A stretch of DNA of 64,000 bases from Arthrobacter rhombi (GTDB taxonomy: Bacteria > Actinomycetota > Actinomycetes > Actinomycetales > Micrococcaceae). The position numbers and the translations under genes were made by a program. Positions 54,299 through 63,166 of this stretch are shown in pieces. The notes beneath the pieces are model-generated. The model was not told where the DNA came from, ran no database searches, and was given only the letters and a program-made list of their open reading frames with translations. The stretch spans positions 124,001 through 188,000 of the forward strand of contig NZ_FUHW01000038.1 in assembly GCF_900163545.1 (NCBI RefSeq), written 5' to 3'. Each line of letters opens with the position of its first letter. Position 1 is the first letter of the stretch.

Positions 54299-54300
54299 CC

Positions 54301-55614
54301 ATGACCACCTCACAGGAACTTTTCGACACCGCCCGGACCCTGATGCCCGGGGGAGTGAACTCGCCGGTCCGCGCCTTTGGCTCGGTCGGCGGCGTGCCCC
54401 CGTTCATGGTGGCCGCCGATGGTGCCCACCTCACCGACGCCGACGGGAACGACTACGTCGACCTGGTCTGCTCCTGGGGTCCGGCGCTGCTGGGCCATCG
54501 GCACCCGGCAGTCCAGGAAGCCGTTCACGCCGCGGTGGACCGTGGGTTGTCCTTCGGAGCCTCGACCCCCGATGAGGCCGGGCTGGCCCGACTCGTGAGC
54601 GACCGGGTTCCGGCCGTTGAACGCCTGCGCATGGTTTCCACCGGCACCGAGGCCACGATGACCGCCGTGAGGCTGGCCCGTGGATATACCGGACGCGACC
54701 TGATCGTGAAGTTCGCTGGTTGCTACCACGGACACCTGGACGGACTGTTGGCAGCAGCCGGTTCCGGTCTGGCCACGTTGGCCCTGCCCGGATCCGCAGG
54801 GGTCACCGCGGCCACCGCCGCCGAAACACTGGTGCTGCCGTATAACGACGTCGCAGCCGTCGAGGCTGCCTTCGCCGAACACGGCGAGCGGATCGCCGCC
54901 GTGATCACCGAGGCCGCCCCGGCCAATATGGGGGTCGTGACCCCGGCCGAGGGATTCAATGCAGCCCTCTCGCGGATCACCACAGCCCACGGTTCGTTGC
55001 TGATCCTGGACGAGGTCCTCACCGGGTTCCGCACCGGGCCCGGCGGCTACTGGGGCCTCACCGGGGCCTCCGACGGTTGGACGCCCGACCTGTTCACCTT
55101 CGGCAAGGTCATTGGCGGCGGCTTGCCGACCGCAGCCTTGGGTGGCCGCGCCGAGGTCATGGACTACCTGTCCCCACTGGGACCCGTCTACCAGGCAGGA
55201 ACCCTCTCGGGGAACCCGGTGGCCATGGCCGCCGGCATCGCAACGTTGACCCACGCGACCGAGGAGGTCTACGCCCACGTGGATGCCCGCAGTAGGGAAC
55301 TGCAGGCCGCCGTGCGGCAGGCCTTCGATGGCGCCGGGCTGGACTACTCCATCCAAACCGCCGGGAACCTCTTTTCCGTGGCCTTCGGAACCTCCGAGCA
55401 CGGGGTGCACGATTACGAGCAGGCGCAGGGCCAGCAGGTCTACCGCTATGCCCCGTTCTTCCACTCCATGCTGGACTCCGGGGTCTACTTGCCCCCGAGC
55501 GTCTTCGAGGCGTGGTTCCTCTCGGCGGCGCACGACGATTCTGCCATGGAACGCATCATCGGAGCCTTGCCGGCTGCCGCCCGTGCAGCAGCCGCAGCGG
55601 TGCCGCAGGCCTAG
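54301..55614 (+). CDS. hemL: Glutamate-1-semialdehyde 2,1-aminomutase
   Basis: 437 residues, PLP enzyme producing aminolevulinate from the hemA product. [16 protein letters not shown] at the N-terminus, [36 protein letters not shown]269 in [15 protein letters not shown], and [18 protein letters not shown] is 2 bases past the hemB stop with GAAGGAAAA upstream. Last gene of the heme operon. Confidence 0.96.
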   Translation: MTTSQELFDTARTLMPGGVNSPVRAFGSVGGVPPFMVAADGAHLTDADGNDYVDLVCSWGPALLGHRHPAVQEAVHAAVDRGLSFGASTPDEAGLARLVSDRVPAVERLRMVSTGTEATMTAVRLARGYTGRDLIVKFAGCYHGHLDGLLAAAGSGLATLALPGSAGVTAATAAETLVLPYNDVAAVEAAFAEHGERIAAVITEAAPANMGVVTPAEGFNAALSRITTAHGSLLILDEVLTGFRTGPGGYWGLTGASDGWTPDLFTFGKVIGGGLPTAALGGRAEVMDYLSPLGPVYQAGTLSGNPVAMAAGIATLTHATEEVYAHVDARSRELQAAVRQAFDGAGLDYSIQTAGNLFSVAFGTSEHGVHDYEQAQGQQVYRYAPFFHSMLDSGVYLPPSVFEAWFLSAAHDDSAMERIIGALPAAARAAAAAVPQA

Positions 55615-55668
55615 CGGCGCAGCAGCTACTGGCTGCGCTGGCGCTGTGGGCTGCGCTGCCGGAAACAG

Positions 55669-55718
55669 GAACAGGCGGCGTTCGATTCCCCCAGCGGGGG
55701 AAAGATCGCCGCCTGTTC
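55669..55718. terminator. Terminator between hemL and metI
   Basis: Outer 12-bp stem (55669-55680 with 55707-55718) and inner TTCCCCC/GGGGGAA stem; lies between convergent operons. Confidence 0.85.
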
Positions 55719-55732
55719 TGCGCCGGTAGTGA

Positions 55733-56392
55733 TCAGCGGTGCATCATGCGCTTGGCCAGATGGTTGCCCAGCAGTTGGGCGAGCTGAACGATCACGACGA
55801 TCACTCCCACGGCCAGCAGGGTGACCGCGTAGTTGAACTGTTGGTAGCCGTAGGTGATGGCCAAATCGCCCAAGCCGCCGCCACCGATGTACCCGGCCAC
55901 GGCAGACATGTCCACGACACCGATGAAGATGAACGTATAGCCCAGCACCAGTGGCGCGATCGACTCGCGGAGGACGACGTCGAAAAGCACCCGGCTGCGG
56001 CTGGAACCCATGGCGCGGGCTGCTTCAACGACCCCGGGATCGACGCCGACGAGGTTCTGTTCCACGATCCGCCCCAAAACGACCGCTGTCATCAGCGTCA
56101 TCGGGAAGATGGCGGCATTGGTGCCGATGGAGGTGCCGATGACCTGCAAGGTCCACGGGCCGACGAGCGAGATGAAGATGATGAACGGGATCGGCCGGAC
56201 GAGGTTGATCACGAAGTTCAGCACATTGAACACCACGGTATTAGCCAAGATGTTGCCGGGCCGGGTGGCATAGAGCAGCATGCCGATCAGCAGCCCGAGG
56301 ATCCCCCCGAGGATCATCGTGATGATGACCATGTAGAGGGTCTGTTCGATGGATGAGAACAGCAACGGGCCCATCGTGGTCCAGTCGATCAT
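55733..56392 (-). CDS. metI: Methionine ABC transporter permease
   Basis: 219 residues; five-TM permease of the MetI type. TLYMVIITMILGGILGLLIG, NFVINLVRPIPFIIFI and the EAA loop GVDPGVVEAARAMGSSRSR, later VLGYTFIFIGVVDMSAVAGYIGGGGLGD. The ATG at 56392 overlaps the metN stop (ATGA). Last gene of the metQ-metN-metI unit. Confidence 0.94.
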   Translation of the reverse strand: MIDWTTMGPLLFSSIEQTLYMVIITMILGGILGLLIGMLLYATRPGNILANTVVFNVLNFVINLVRPIPFIIFISLVGPWTLQVIGTSIGTNAAIFPMTLMTAVVLGRIVEQNLVGVDPGVVEAARAMGSSRSRVLFDVVLRESIAPLVLGYTFIFIGVVDMSAVAGYIGGGGLGDLAITYGYQQFNYAVTLLAVGVIVVIVQLAQLLGNHLAKRMMHR

Positions 56393-57483
56393 GGCTTCGC
56401 TCCTTCGACGTCGGAACCGGCAGCTGCCATCGGGGGCCATTGCTGCACGGTGGTGATCTTCGCCAGCCCCTCGATGACGGCGTCGACGTCGGCTTCGGGG
56501 CCTTCGAGGACGTAGGTGAGCGAGCCGAAGGGGCGTTGGGCGATTTCGGTGACGGAACCGTAGACCACCGAATCGTGGACCGCCGGGTAGGACGCCAGCA
56601 GCGACGAGATTTCCCGCTGATTGGTTCCGGCCCGGGCCCCGGGCGCTTCGGAGATCGTCATGCTGACCAACCGGCCCGGATGCAGGACCTGCAGGCGGGC
56701 CACGGTATCGGCGCTCGGCCGATCGGCGATGGTGCTGCTGATGAATTTCTGGGTCGCAGGGTTCTGCGGGAAGGCGAAGACGTCGTAGACGGGGCCGTGT
56801 TCGAGCAAGGCGCCCTGCTCCATCACAGCCACGTGATCGCAGATCGATCGCACGACGTGCATTTCGTGGGTAATCACCACGATCGTGGTCCCAAACGCCT
56901 GATTGACCCGCTTCAGCAGTGCCAGCACCTCGGTCGTCGTCTCGGGGTCCAGGGCGCTGGTGGCCTCGTCAGCCAGCAGGATTTCGGGGTTCGTCGCGAG
57001 GGCGCGGGCAATACCCACCCGTTGCTTTTGGCCGCCGGAAAGTTGGCTGGGGAACTGCTTGGCCTTTTCGGAGATCCCCACGAAATCCAACAACTCGGCG
57101 ACACGGGCAGCCCGCTGATCTTTCGTCCAGCCGGCGACGATGAGCGGGTACTCGACATTTTTGGCCACCGAGCGCGAATTGAAGAGGTTGAACTGCTGGA
57201 AGATCATGCCGATACCACCACGCAACCCCCGCAGGTCCTTCTCGCCCATTCCGGTGAGCTCGGATCCATTGACGGTCAGGCTGCCTGCCGTGGGTAGTTC
57301 GAGAGCGTTGATCAGGCGGACCAGGGTGCTCTTGCCGGCCCCGGAGTAGCCGATGACCCCGGTGATGGAGCCCTTCTGGATGTCGAAGGTGACGTCTCGG
57401 AGCGCATGTACGGGGGTGCCCTTGGTGGCTCCGCGGCCCGGATAGGCCTTGGAGATTTTGCGGAAACTGACGATGGATGTCAC
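56389..57483 (-). CDS. metN: Methionine ABC transporter ATPase with NIL domain
   Basis: 364 residues. Walker A GYSGAGKS (45-52), signature LSGGQKQR, Walker B ILLADEATSALD, switch His VVITHEMHVVRSICD. C-terminal NIL domain (about 270-350), where methionine binding inhibits transport in E. coli MetN. AAAGGA precedes the GTG start. 115 bases downstream of metQ. Confidence 0.95.
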   Translation of the reverse strand: MTSIVSFRKISKAYPGRGATKGTPVHALRDVTFDIQKGSITGVIGYSGAGKSTLVRLINALELPTAGSLTVNGSELTGMGEKDLRGLRGGIGMIFQQFNLFNSRSVAKNVEYPLIVAGWTKDQRAARVAELLDFVGISEKAKQFPSQLSGGQKQRVGIARALATNPEILLADEATSALDPETTTEVLALLKRVNQAFGTTIVVITHEMHVVRSICDHVAVMEQGALLEHGPVYDVFAFPQNPATQKFISSTIADRPSADTVARLQVLHPGRLVSMTISEAPGARAGTNQREISSLLASYPAVHDSVVYGSVTEIAQRPFGSLTYVLEGPEADVDAVIEGLAKITTVQQWPPMAAAGSDVEGAKP

Positions 57484-57532
57484 CGCAGGTCCTTTCTCGC
57501 GACGGAAGATGAATGGCCCATGAAAGCCGCTA

Positions 57533-57567
57533 TGGCTCCGGCTCCGGGGTGTCCGGTGCAGGAGCCA
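57533..57567 (-). terminator. Weak hairpin between metQ and metN
   Basis: 7-bp stem TGGCTCC/GGAGCCA with a GC-rich interior; weaker than the gluB-gluC stem but in the same place relative to the binding-protein gene. Confidence 0.35.
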
Positions 57568-57598
57568 CAGCAGGTTTCGGTGGCGGGGCCCCGGGGTA

Positions 57599-58507
57599 TT
57601 ACTTGGAGCCGGCCTTCATGTTCTCTTCAATGGTCGACAGGGCTGACTGGAGGTCCTCGGCACTGTTCTCCTTGAAGACGCCCCCGGTGCCTAGATCCTT
57701 CTTGATCGCTTTGACGACCTCGGGGTCGTGGTACAGCTTGGCGATCTTGATCAGGGTGGGATTCGACTTATCGGCATCACGGGCGACGAAGGCGTTGATG
57801 TACGGTTTCGTCGAATCCGCCTCGGGATCGTCCTGGGCGATGATGTCGTCGTCGCTCAGGTCCGCAGCCGTGGCGAAGTTGTTGTTCACGATGGCACCGG
57901 CGAGTGAATCCAGGTTCTGGGCGGTCATCTTGGCGTCCACGGTCACCACCTTGACCTTCGAAGCGGCGGTGTCCACGTCGGCCGGGGTCGACGTGGAATC
58001 GGCGCCGCCATTGATCTCCACCAGTCCTGCCGACTCCAACACGATCAGCGAACGCGCCAAATTCGTCGGGTCATTGGGGATGGCAATCTCTGACCCTTGG
58101 GGGATCTCTTCGGCCGAAGAATATTTGGTGGAGTACAGCGGCAACGGGTAGACCGCCGTGCCCGCGATGGGCTGCAGATCCTTGTCGTTCTTCGTGTTGT
58201 AGGTGGCCAGGTACTGCAGGTGCTGGAACTCATTGAGATCAAGTTGCTTCTGGTCCAGGGCCGGGTTGGGCTGGTTGTAGTCGGAGAAGTTCTTGAAGGA
58301 GACGTCGACGCCCGTCTCCTCCTTCACCACCTTCTTATAGACCTGCCAGTACGACTCGGCGCCGTCGGCAACGCCGATGGTCACCGACGTCATGTCCTCG
58401 GGAAGGGCGGAAGATGCTTCGGAGCTCCCGCCGCAGGCGCTGAGACCCAGGGTGGTCACCGCCGCAAGCGCTGCGAACTTGGCAAAGGACAACTGGAGTT
58501 TTGACAT
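57599..58507 (-). CDS. metQ: Methionine-binding lipoprotein MetQ
   Basis: 302 residues. Lipoprotein signal from MSKLQLSFAK with lipobox LSAC (Cys25). The NlpA/MetQ fold is clear: VTIGVADGAESYWQVYKKVV, DLNEFQHLQYLATYN, GSEIAIPNDPTNLARSLIVL, ALVNNNFA-like AIVNNNFATAADL. The true start ATG at 58507 has GGAAAGAACC upstream; an earlier GTG would add 17 non-signal residues. First gene of metQNI. Confidence 0.94.
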   Translation of the reverse strand: MSKLQLSFAKFAALAAVTTLGLSACGGSSEASSALPEDMTSVTIGVADGAESYWQVYKKVVKEETGVDVSFKNFSDYNQPNPALDQKQLDLNEFQHLQYLATYNTKNDKDLQPIAGTAVYPLPLYSTKYSSAEEIPQGSEIAIPNDPTNLARSLIVLESAGLVEINGGADSTSTPADVDTAASKVKVVTVDAKMTAQNLDSLAGAIVNNNFATAADLSDDDIIAQDDPEADSTKPYINAFVARDADKSNPTLIKIAKLYHDPEVVKAIKKDLGTGGVFKENSAEDLQSALSTIEENMKAGSK

Positions 58508-58554
58508 ACTGGGGTTCTTTCCGGCTGGAAGTGAACGGTGCCTCAAAGTGGACA

Positions 58555-58583
58555 CCAATAATCGAATGAATCCATTTGATCAA
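58555..58583 (-). promoter_or_regulatory. Probable metQNI promoter
   Basis: Minus strand: TTGATC (58578-58583), 17-base spacer, TATTGG (58555-58560); the leader would be about 40 bases. I see no SAM riboswitch core in 58508-58798. Confidence 0.5.
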
Positions 58584-58744
58584 CCACAATGGACTTCACG
58601 AAATCGAATTCACGTGCCGAAATGTCGAGTCCGGACGAATAATCTTCGTAACGAAGAAGTTGCCGGCCGCCCGCTGTGCGATGCCGCCCCGGGGCGCCCT
58701 AAGAACGCGCCCATTCGGGGGATCATCACTGAGCGCAAGAAGCT

Positions 58745-58762
58745 ACGTGACATGTCTCACGT
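58745..58762. promoter_or_regulatory. CRP/GlxR-like inverted repeat
   Basis: ACGTGA-N6-TCACGT, perfect 6-6-6 repeat containing GTGA-N6-TCAC as in CRP/GlxR sites; 238 bases upstream of metQ and just past the exonuclease stop. Confidence 0.4.
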
Positions 58763-58798
58763 TTGACGGTTTCGCGGGATACCCAGCCGTCGATTCGA

Positions 58799-59479
58799 TC
58801 AGCGGACCGGCCAGGTGCCGTCCACGACCGCCGTCGGATCCTTGCGACGGAAGAACTCCTGCAGGCTTGCCGCCTGCTCGGCAGCCCAACTGATCTGCAA
58901 ACGGTGGAGTTCGGCAGGATCCACGGCCAGGACCTGTGCGTACTTTGCGACCTGGGCATCGGCCACCCCGACGGTCGCTGCCGCATCCGCGGCAGAAGAG
59001 TGGGCATTATTCAGCGGGATGCCATAGTGCTCGCACATTGCCGTCAGCGTGCGCTTGCCCCGACGGTACTTGTCCACGTGCTTATCGATGATGAACGGGT
59101 CGATCACCGGGACCGGTTCCAGGGCAGGAACCCCGTGGCGTTCCGACTCCCGGGCCAGGACGGTGAAGTCATATCCGGCGTTGAAAGCCAGGACCGGCAT
59201 GGTGTGGAACAAATCGCGCAAATGAGCGGAAATCTCGGCGACGGCAGTGGCGGGATCCTGCCCGGAGGCGACCGCCTGCTCGGTGCTGACCCCATGCACG
59301 GCGGCGGCTTCCTCGGGGATCGGTACCCCGGGGTTCACGAGCCACTCCCGGTGGTTGATGATTTCCTGCCGGCCATTGACGATCACGACGGAGGCGGTCA
59401 CGATGCGGGCCTCCTGCGGATCCTTGCCGGTGGTCTCGAGGTCGAATGCTGCGCGGGGGAGCTCATGCCAGTTATCCAT
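58799..59479 (-). CDS. DEDDh 3'-5' exonuclease (DnaQ-like)
   Basis: 226 residues. DEDDh residues D13 and E15 (AFDLETTGKD), D104 (FNAGYDFTVL), H160 and D165 (NNAHSSAADAAAT). Stand-alone exonuclease domain resembling the polymerase III epsilon fold; a C-terminal 40 residues are helical and unassigned. Likely in DNA repair or proofreading, given the ATL-AdnAB operon divergent from it. ATG is 6 bases after TACCGT (minus strand). Confidence 0.9.
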   Translation of the reverse strand: MDNWHELPRAAFDLETTGKDPQEARIVTASVVIVNGRQEIINHREWLVNPGVPIPEEAAAVHGVSTEQAVASGQDPATAVAEISAHLRDLFHTMPVLAFNAGYDFTVLARESERHGVPALEPVPVIDPFIIDKHVDKYRRGKRTLTAMCEHYGIPLNNAHSSAADAAATVGVADAQVAKYAQVLAVDPAELHRLQISWAAEQAASLQEFFRRKDPTAVVDGTWPVR

Positions 59480-59485
59480 GCCCCC

Positions 59486-59491
59486 ACGGTA
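59486..59491 (-). promoter_or_regulatory. -10 of the exonuclease gene (leaderless)
   Basis: TACCGT on the minus strand, then GGGGGC, then ATG at 59479. Confidence 0.5.
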
Positions 59492-59525
59492 TCGTCAGCT
59501 GCCGACGATATGGCGCCGGCCCGCC

Positions 59526-59531
59526 TAAACT
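59526..59531 (+). promoter_or_regulatory. -10 of the ATL-AdnAB operon (leaderless)
   Basis: TAAACT, then GGAACC, then ATG at 59538. Confidence 0.55.
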
Positions 59532-59537
59532 GGAACC

Positions 59538-59924
59538 ATGTCAGCCGATTATGCCCTGGCCGTCCATCGGCTGGCCCGCCACATCCCTGCGGGGTCGGTG
59601 CTGACCTACGGGGACATCGCCGAACTTTTGGGCCTCGGTGGCCCCCGTCAGGTCGGTGCCGCGATGGCGCGATCGGACGGCGCGCTGCCCTGGTGGCGTG
59701 TGCTGCGCGCCGACGGAACCCTGCCGGCCGATCTGCAGGCCCGGGCCACCCCGCATTGGGTCGAAGAATCGATACCGCTCCGTCACGGCCGCGTCAGGGT
59801 CCCGGCGGCCCGCTGGCAGCCCGACGAGGAGGCCTTCGCAATCCTCGACGAGCTCGCCTCGACCCTGGCCTCCCCGGTGGTCGTCGAGGAGACCGCACCA
59901 AAACGACGGGGGCGCATGCTCTGA
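59538..59924 (+). CDS. Alkyltransferase-like protein (ATL)
   Basis: 128 residues with an MGMT DNA-binding domain: HIPAGSVLTYGDIAELLGLGGPRQVGAAMAR. The active-site PCHR motif is PWWR (51-54) here: no cysteine, so it cannot remove the alkyl group. ATL proteins bind O6-alkylguanine and hand it to nucleotide excision repair. Its stop overlaps the adnA start (TGATG). Counterpart of Rv3204. Confidence 0.93.
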   Translation: MSADYALAVHRLARHIPAGSVLTYGDIAELLGLGGPRQVGAAMARSDGALPWWRVLRADGTLPADLQARATPHWVEESIPLRHGRVRVPAARWQPDEEAFAILDELASTLASPVVVEETAPKRRGRML

Positions 59925-62900
59925 TGGAATCCATGGAAACCGTTGAGGACACCGCTGGAAGCTCCGGGGCACGTCTCCGTGAGCTGGGCCCCGGCCACGG
60001 CCCGGTGCTCGTCCTGGGAGCACCGGGGACCGGGAAGAGCGCGGCGTTGCTCGACGTCGTCGTGCATCGGCTCGCCGGCGGGCACCGGCCCGAACAATTA
60101 CTGGTCATCGCCCCGTCCCGGACAGCGGCAGCCGATCTACGTGATCGACTCTCCGCGTCGACCGACACGACTTTTTCGGAACCTGCCGTACGCACCTGGG
60201 CGGCTTACGCCTTCGATCTCATCCGCAGGGCCCGGCTGCTCGGTTTCCTGCCCGCCGTCGAGCGCCCGCCCCGGCTGCTTTCCGGCCCCGAACAGGACAC
60301 CCTGATCGCCCAGCTGCTGGCGGGGCATGCCGACGGCATCACCGCGGGACCAGCCTGGCCGGACTCTTTGGGGGAAGCCATCGGGACCCGCGGATTCCGC
60401 AAGGAGATCCGTGAGCTCTTCGACCGGCTGTCCGAGTACGGGGTGGAAGCAGGAGACCTGGAGGAACTGGGGGAGCGTTGCCTGCGGCCCGAATGGACCG
60501 CCTCGGCGGCGCTCTACCAGGAATACCGTGACCTGCTCGATCTCGGTTCCAGCGAAGCATTCGACCCCGCTGGGCTGATCACTGCCGCCGCTGATCTACT
60601 CGAGGACCATGAGGAGCTCCTCGAGGAAGAATGCCAGCGGCTGTCCTTGGTCATCGTCGACGACCTCCAAGAAGCCAACCCTGCCCAGCACCGATTGCTG
60701 CGCCTGCTGGCCTCCGGCCGCGACCTGCTGGCCTTCGCAGCCCCCGATAACGCCGTTTTGGGTTTCCGAGGTGCGCGCCCCGATCTGCTGGGCAGGTTCG
60801 AAGAGTATTACGGAACCGACAGGAACCCGGCAACGCTCCTCGAGCTGGAGACCTCGTGGCGGATGAACCCGAGGATTGCCGAAGCCTGGACCCGGGTGGC
60901 AGGTCGCATCCCGGTCACCACGGGCCACTCGGGACGCCGACTCGTGGAGCGCCCGCAGGCGCCGACCGGCGACGACGTGGCGGAACCGGTGGAAGTGCAT
61001 CTGGTCGAATCTCCCATCCATGAGCTTCGGCTGGTGACCCAGCGGCTCTTGGAAGAGCACCTGATGCGCGGAAGAGGCTTCGACTCGATGGCCGTCATCG
61101 TTCGCAATGGTGGACTGGTGGCCGAACTATCCCGCCATCTGGCGGGTCAGGGTATTGCCGTGGACGTCCCGCAGGCCGAGGTGCCGCTGCGTGATGAGCC
61201 GGCGGTACGCCCGTTGCTGACCCTCATGCGGCTGGCCTTGGATACTCCGGCGGATCCTGCCGGGGGAGCGGGGACCGAGGCGCACGACCAGGAACCGGCG
61301 GCGCACCTTCCGGAGGCAGGAGCCGTCGAGGCCCTGCTCTCCTCGCGCTACGGGGCCTCTACGGCCTTGGATATCCGCAGACTCCGGCAGGTCCTGCGCC
61401 GCCGCGAACGTGTTGCCGGAGGACGTCGCTCCAGCACCGAACTGCTTCGTGGCATCTTCAACGACTCTGGGTCGTTTGGCGGGCTGGGGCGGGAGGGACG
61501 GGGCGCCGAACGTCTCGGACGTATGCTCACCGCGCTATCCACCGAACTTGCCGTGCCGACGGCCAATGCCGAAACCGCTTTGTGGGCACTCTGGTCGGCC
61601 TCCGGCATGGAAACCAGCTGGCGTCAGGCAGCCCTGGAGGGTGGCGCCGCGGGGGCACGGGCCGATCATGACCTCGATGCCCTGATGGCCTTGTTCCAAG
61701 CGGCGGAACGCTTCGTGGACCAGCTTCCCGGGTCGACAGTCAGCCAGTTCGCCGATCATGTGCTCAGCCAGGAATTGCCGATGGATACGCTCGCCTCCCG
61801 CGGAGGCCATGCTGCCTCCGTGGCGGTGACCACTCCTGCCGGTGCTGTCGGCCACGAATGGGATCTGGTGTTGGTACCAGGAATGCAGGAGGGGATCTGG
61901 CCTAATACGCGCCTTCGCGGGGAACTGCTGGGCAGCAGCGCACTGGCCGACGTTATCGAACACGGCCCCGTGATCCTGCGCCACCGTGACCCTGCCACCC
62001 GGCTGAAGGCCACCCGGGCCGATGAGCTACGCACCTTTGCCAGTGCGATCTCCCGCGCCCGTGAACGCCTCGTGTGCATCGGGGTTGCCTCCGAGGACCA
62101 GCAACCGTCCCAGTTCCTGGATGTGGTCCTGCCCTGGACCGACCAGGAGACCCCGCGACCGATCACCGCGGTGCCGCGTGAACGCACGTTGGCTTCCCTG
62201 GTGGCCCTGCTGCGTCAGCGCATTGAAGCCGGCAGCACGGAGCCGGAAGGCGGACAGACGGCCGTCGATGCGGCGGCCGTGCTGGCACGTTTGGCAGATC
62301 AACCCGAGCACGTGCGGGGAGCTGCCCCGGCCGAATGGTGGGGGCTTTTGCCGGCCAGTACCGACGGGCCGGTGAACCCCGAAGGGGAGCCGGTTCGGGT
62401 TTCACCCTCGCGGGTCCAAGCCGCCCTGGAATCGCCTCTTGACTGGTTCGTCCAGGCGGCGGGTGGGGAGCCCGCGACGGATCTGGCCCGCAGTCTGGGG
62501 ACCCTGGTGCATGCCATCGCCGAGGACCTGCCGGCAGCCACCGGGAACGAATATCTGGAGGAACTGGATCGGCGGTGGCCTGACCTTGATCTGCCGTCGA
62601 ACTGGGAAACCGCCAAGGACCATGAGCGCGCCGAAACGATGCTGCGCAAATTGGCCCAATACGCGATTCTCATGCGTAGCCACGACCGCACACTTCTGGC
62701 CAGGGAACAAGCCTTTGACGTCGAAATAACCGATGCAGACATCACGGTCAGACTGCGCGGGGTCATCGACCGGCTGGAAATCGACGCGGCGGGCCGTGCG
62801 TATGTGATCGACCTTAAGACCGGAAAATCGGCGCCGACGAAGGCCGACGTTGAACGCAACCCCCAGCTGGGCAGCTACCAGGCAGCCGTGCTGGCGGGGG

Positions 62901-63166
62901 GACTGGGAGCAGATCTGCCGCAGCAGCCCGGAGGCGCAGCGCTCGTCCAATTGGGTACCACGACGAAGAGCCCCGGAGAGCAGGCCCAGGAACCCGTCGG
63001 CGACGAGGACTGGGCCACACCGCTGGTGCTGACCGCTGCCCGATTGATGGCCGGCAACGAATTCCACACTCGGCATGATCCCTCGAAGGCAGGTCGCAGT
63101 GGCAGCGGCTGCCGGTTGCCGTCGGTGTGCCCCTTATGCGCTGAAGGACGGCAGGTGACCGAATGA
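59924..63166 (+). CDS. adnA: AdnA-like helicase-nuclease subunit (UvrD/RecB-like, PD-(D/E)XK)
   Basis: 1080 residues (mycobacterial AdnA about 1050). Motor: Walker A GAPGTGKS (32-39), Walker B LSLVIVDDLQEANPAQHR, motif III-like AFAAPDNAVLGFRGA, where Asn replaces the usual Gln of DPDQ. C-terminal nuclease: VIDLKTGK with D963/K965 and NPQLGSYQAAVLAGG. At the end GCRLPSVCPLC places three cysteines, as in Fe-S nuclease modules. Works with AdnB in resecting double-strand breaks. ATG at 59924; open frame upstream is through the ATL and exonuclease region and is not used. Confidence 0.93.
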   Translation: MESMETVEDTAGSSGARLRELGPGHGPVLVLGAPGTGKSAALLDVVVHRLAGGHRPEQLLVIAPSRTAAADLRDRLSASTDTTFSEPAVRTWAAYAFDLIRRARLLGFLPAVERPPRLLSGPEQDTLIAQLLAGHADGITAGPAWPDSLGEAIGTRGFRKEIRELFDRLSEYGVEAGDLEELGERCLRPEWTASAALYQEYRDLLDLGSSEAFDPAGLITAAADLLEDHEELLEEECQRLSLVIVDDLQEANPAQHRLLRLLASGRDLLAFAAPDNAVLGFRGARPDLLGRFEEYYGTDRNPATLLELETSWRMNPRIAEAWTRVAGRIPVTTGHSGRRLVERPQAPTGDDVAEPVEVHLVESPIHELRLVTQRLLEEHLMRGRGFDSMAVIVRNGGLVAELSRHLAGQGIAVDVPQAEVPLRDEPAVRPLLTLMRLALDTPADPAGGAGTEAHDQEPAAHLPEAGAVEALLSSRYGASTALDIRRLRQVLRRRERVAGGRRSSTELLRGIFNDSGSFGGLGREGRGAERLGRMLTALSTELAVPTANAETALWALWSASGMETSWRQAALEGGAAGARADHDLDALMALFQAAERFVDQLPGSTVSQFADHVLSQELPMDTLASRGGHAASVAVTTPAGAVGHEWDLVLVPGMQEGIWPNTRLRGELLGSSALADVIEHGPVILRHRDPATRLKATRADELRTFASAISRARERLVCIGVASEDQQPSQFLDVVLPWTDQETPRPITAVPRERTLASLVALLRQRIEAGSTEPEGGQTAVDAAAVLARLADQPEHVRGAAPAEWWGLLPASTDGPVNPEGEPVRVSPSRVQAALESPLDWFVQAAGGEPATDLARSLGTLVHAIAEDLPAATGNEYLEELDRRWPDLDLPSNWETAKDHERAETMLRKLAQYAILMRSHDRTLLAREQAFDVEITDADITVRLRGVIDRLEIDAAGRAYVIDLKTGKSAPTKADVERNPQLGSYQAAVLAGGLGADLPQQPGGAALVQLGTTTKSPGEQAQEPVGDEDWATPLVLTAARLMAGNEFHTRHDPSKAGRSGSGCRLPSVCPLCAEGRQVTE

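Noticed and set aside
54310..55533. 407-codon open frame antisense to hemL
   Set aside because: hemL motifs and operon position are clear; shadow of high GC.
58508..58798. SAM riboswitch upstream of metQNI
   Set aside because: Looked for SAM-I/SAM-IV style conserved cores on the minus strand and did not see them.
58763..59923. N-terminal extension of the AdnA frame across the exonuclease and ATL genes
   Set aside because: Overlaps two real genes and its translation is low-complexity; ATG at 59924 gives the right length for AdnA.
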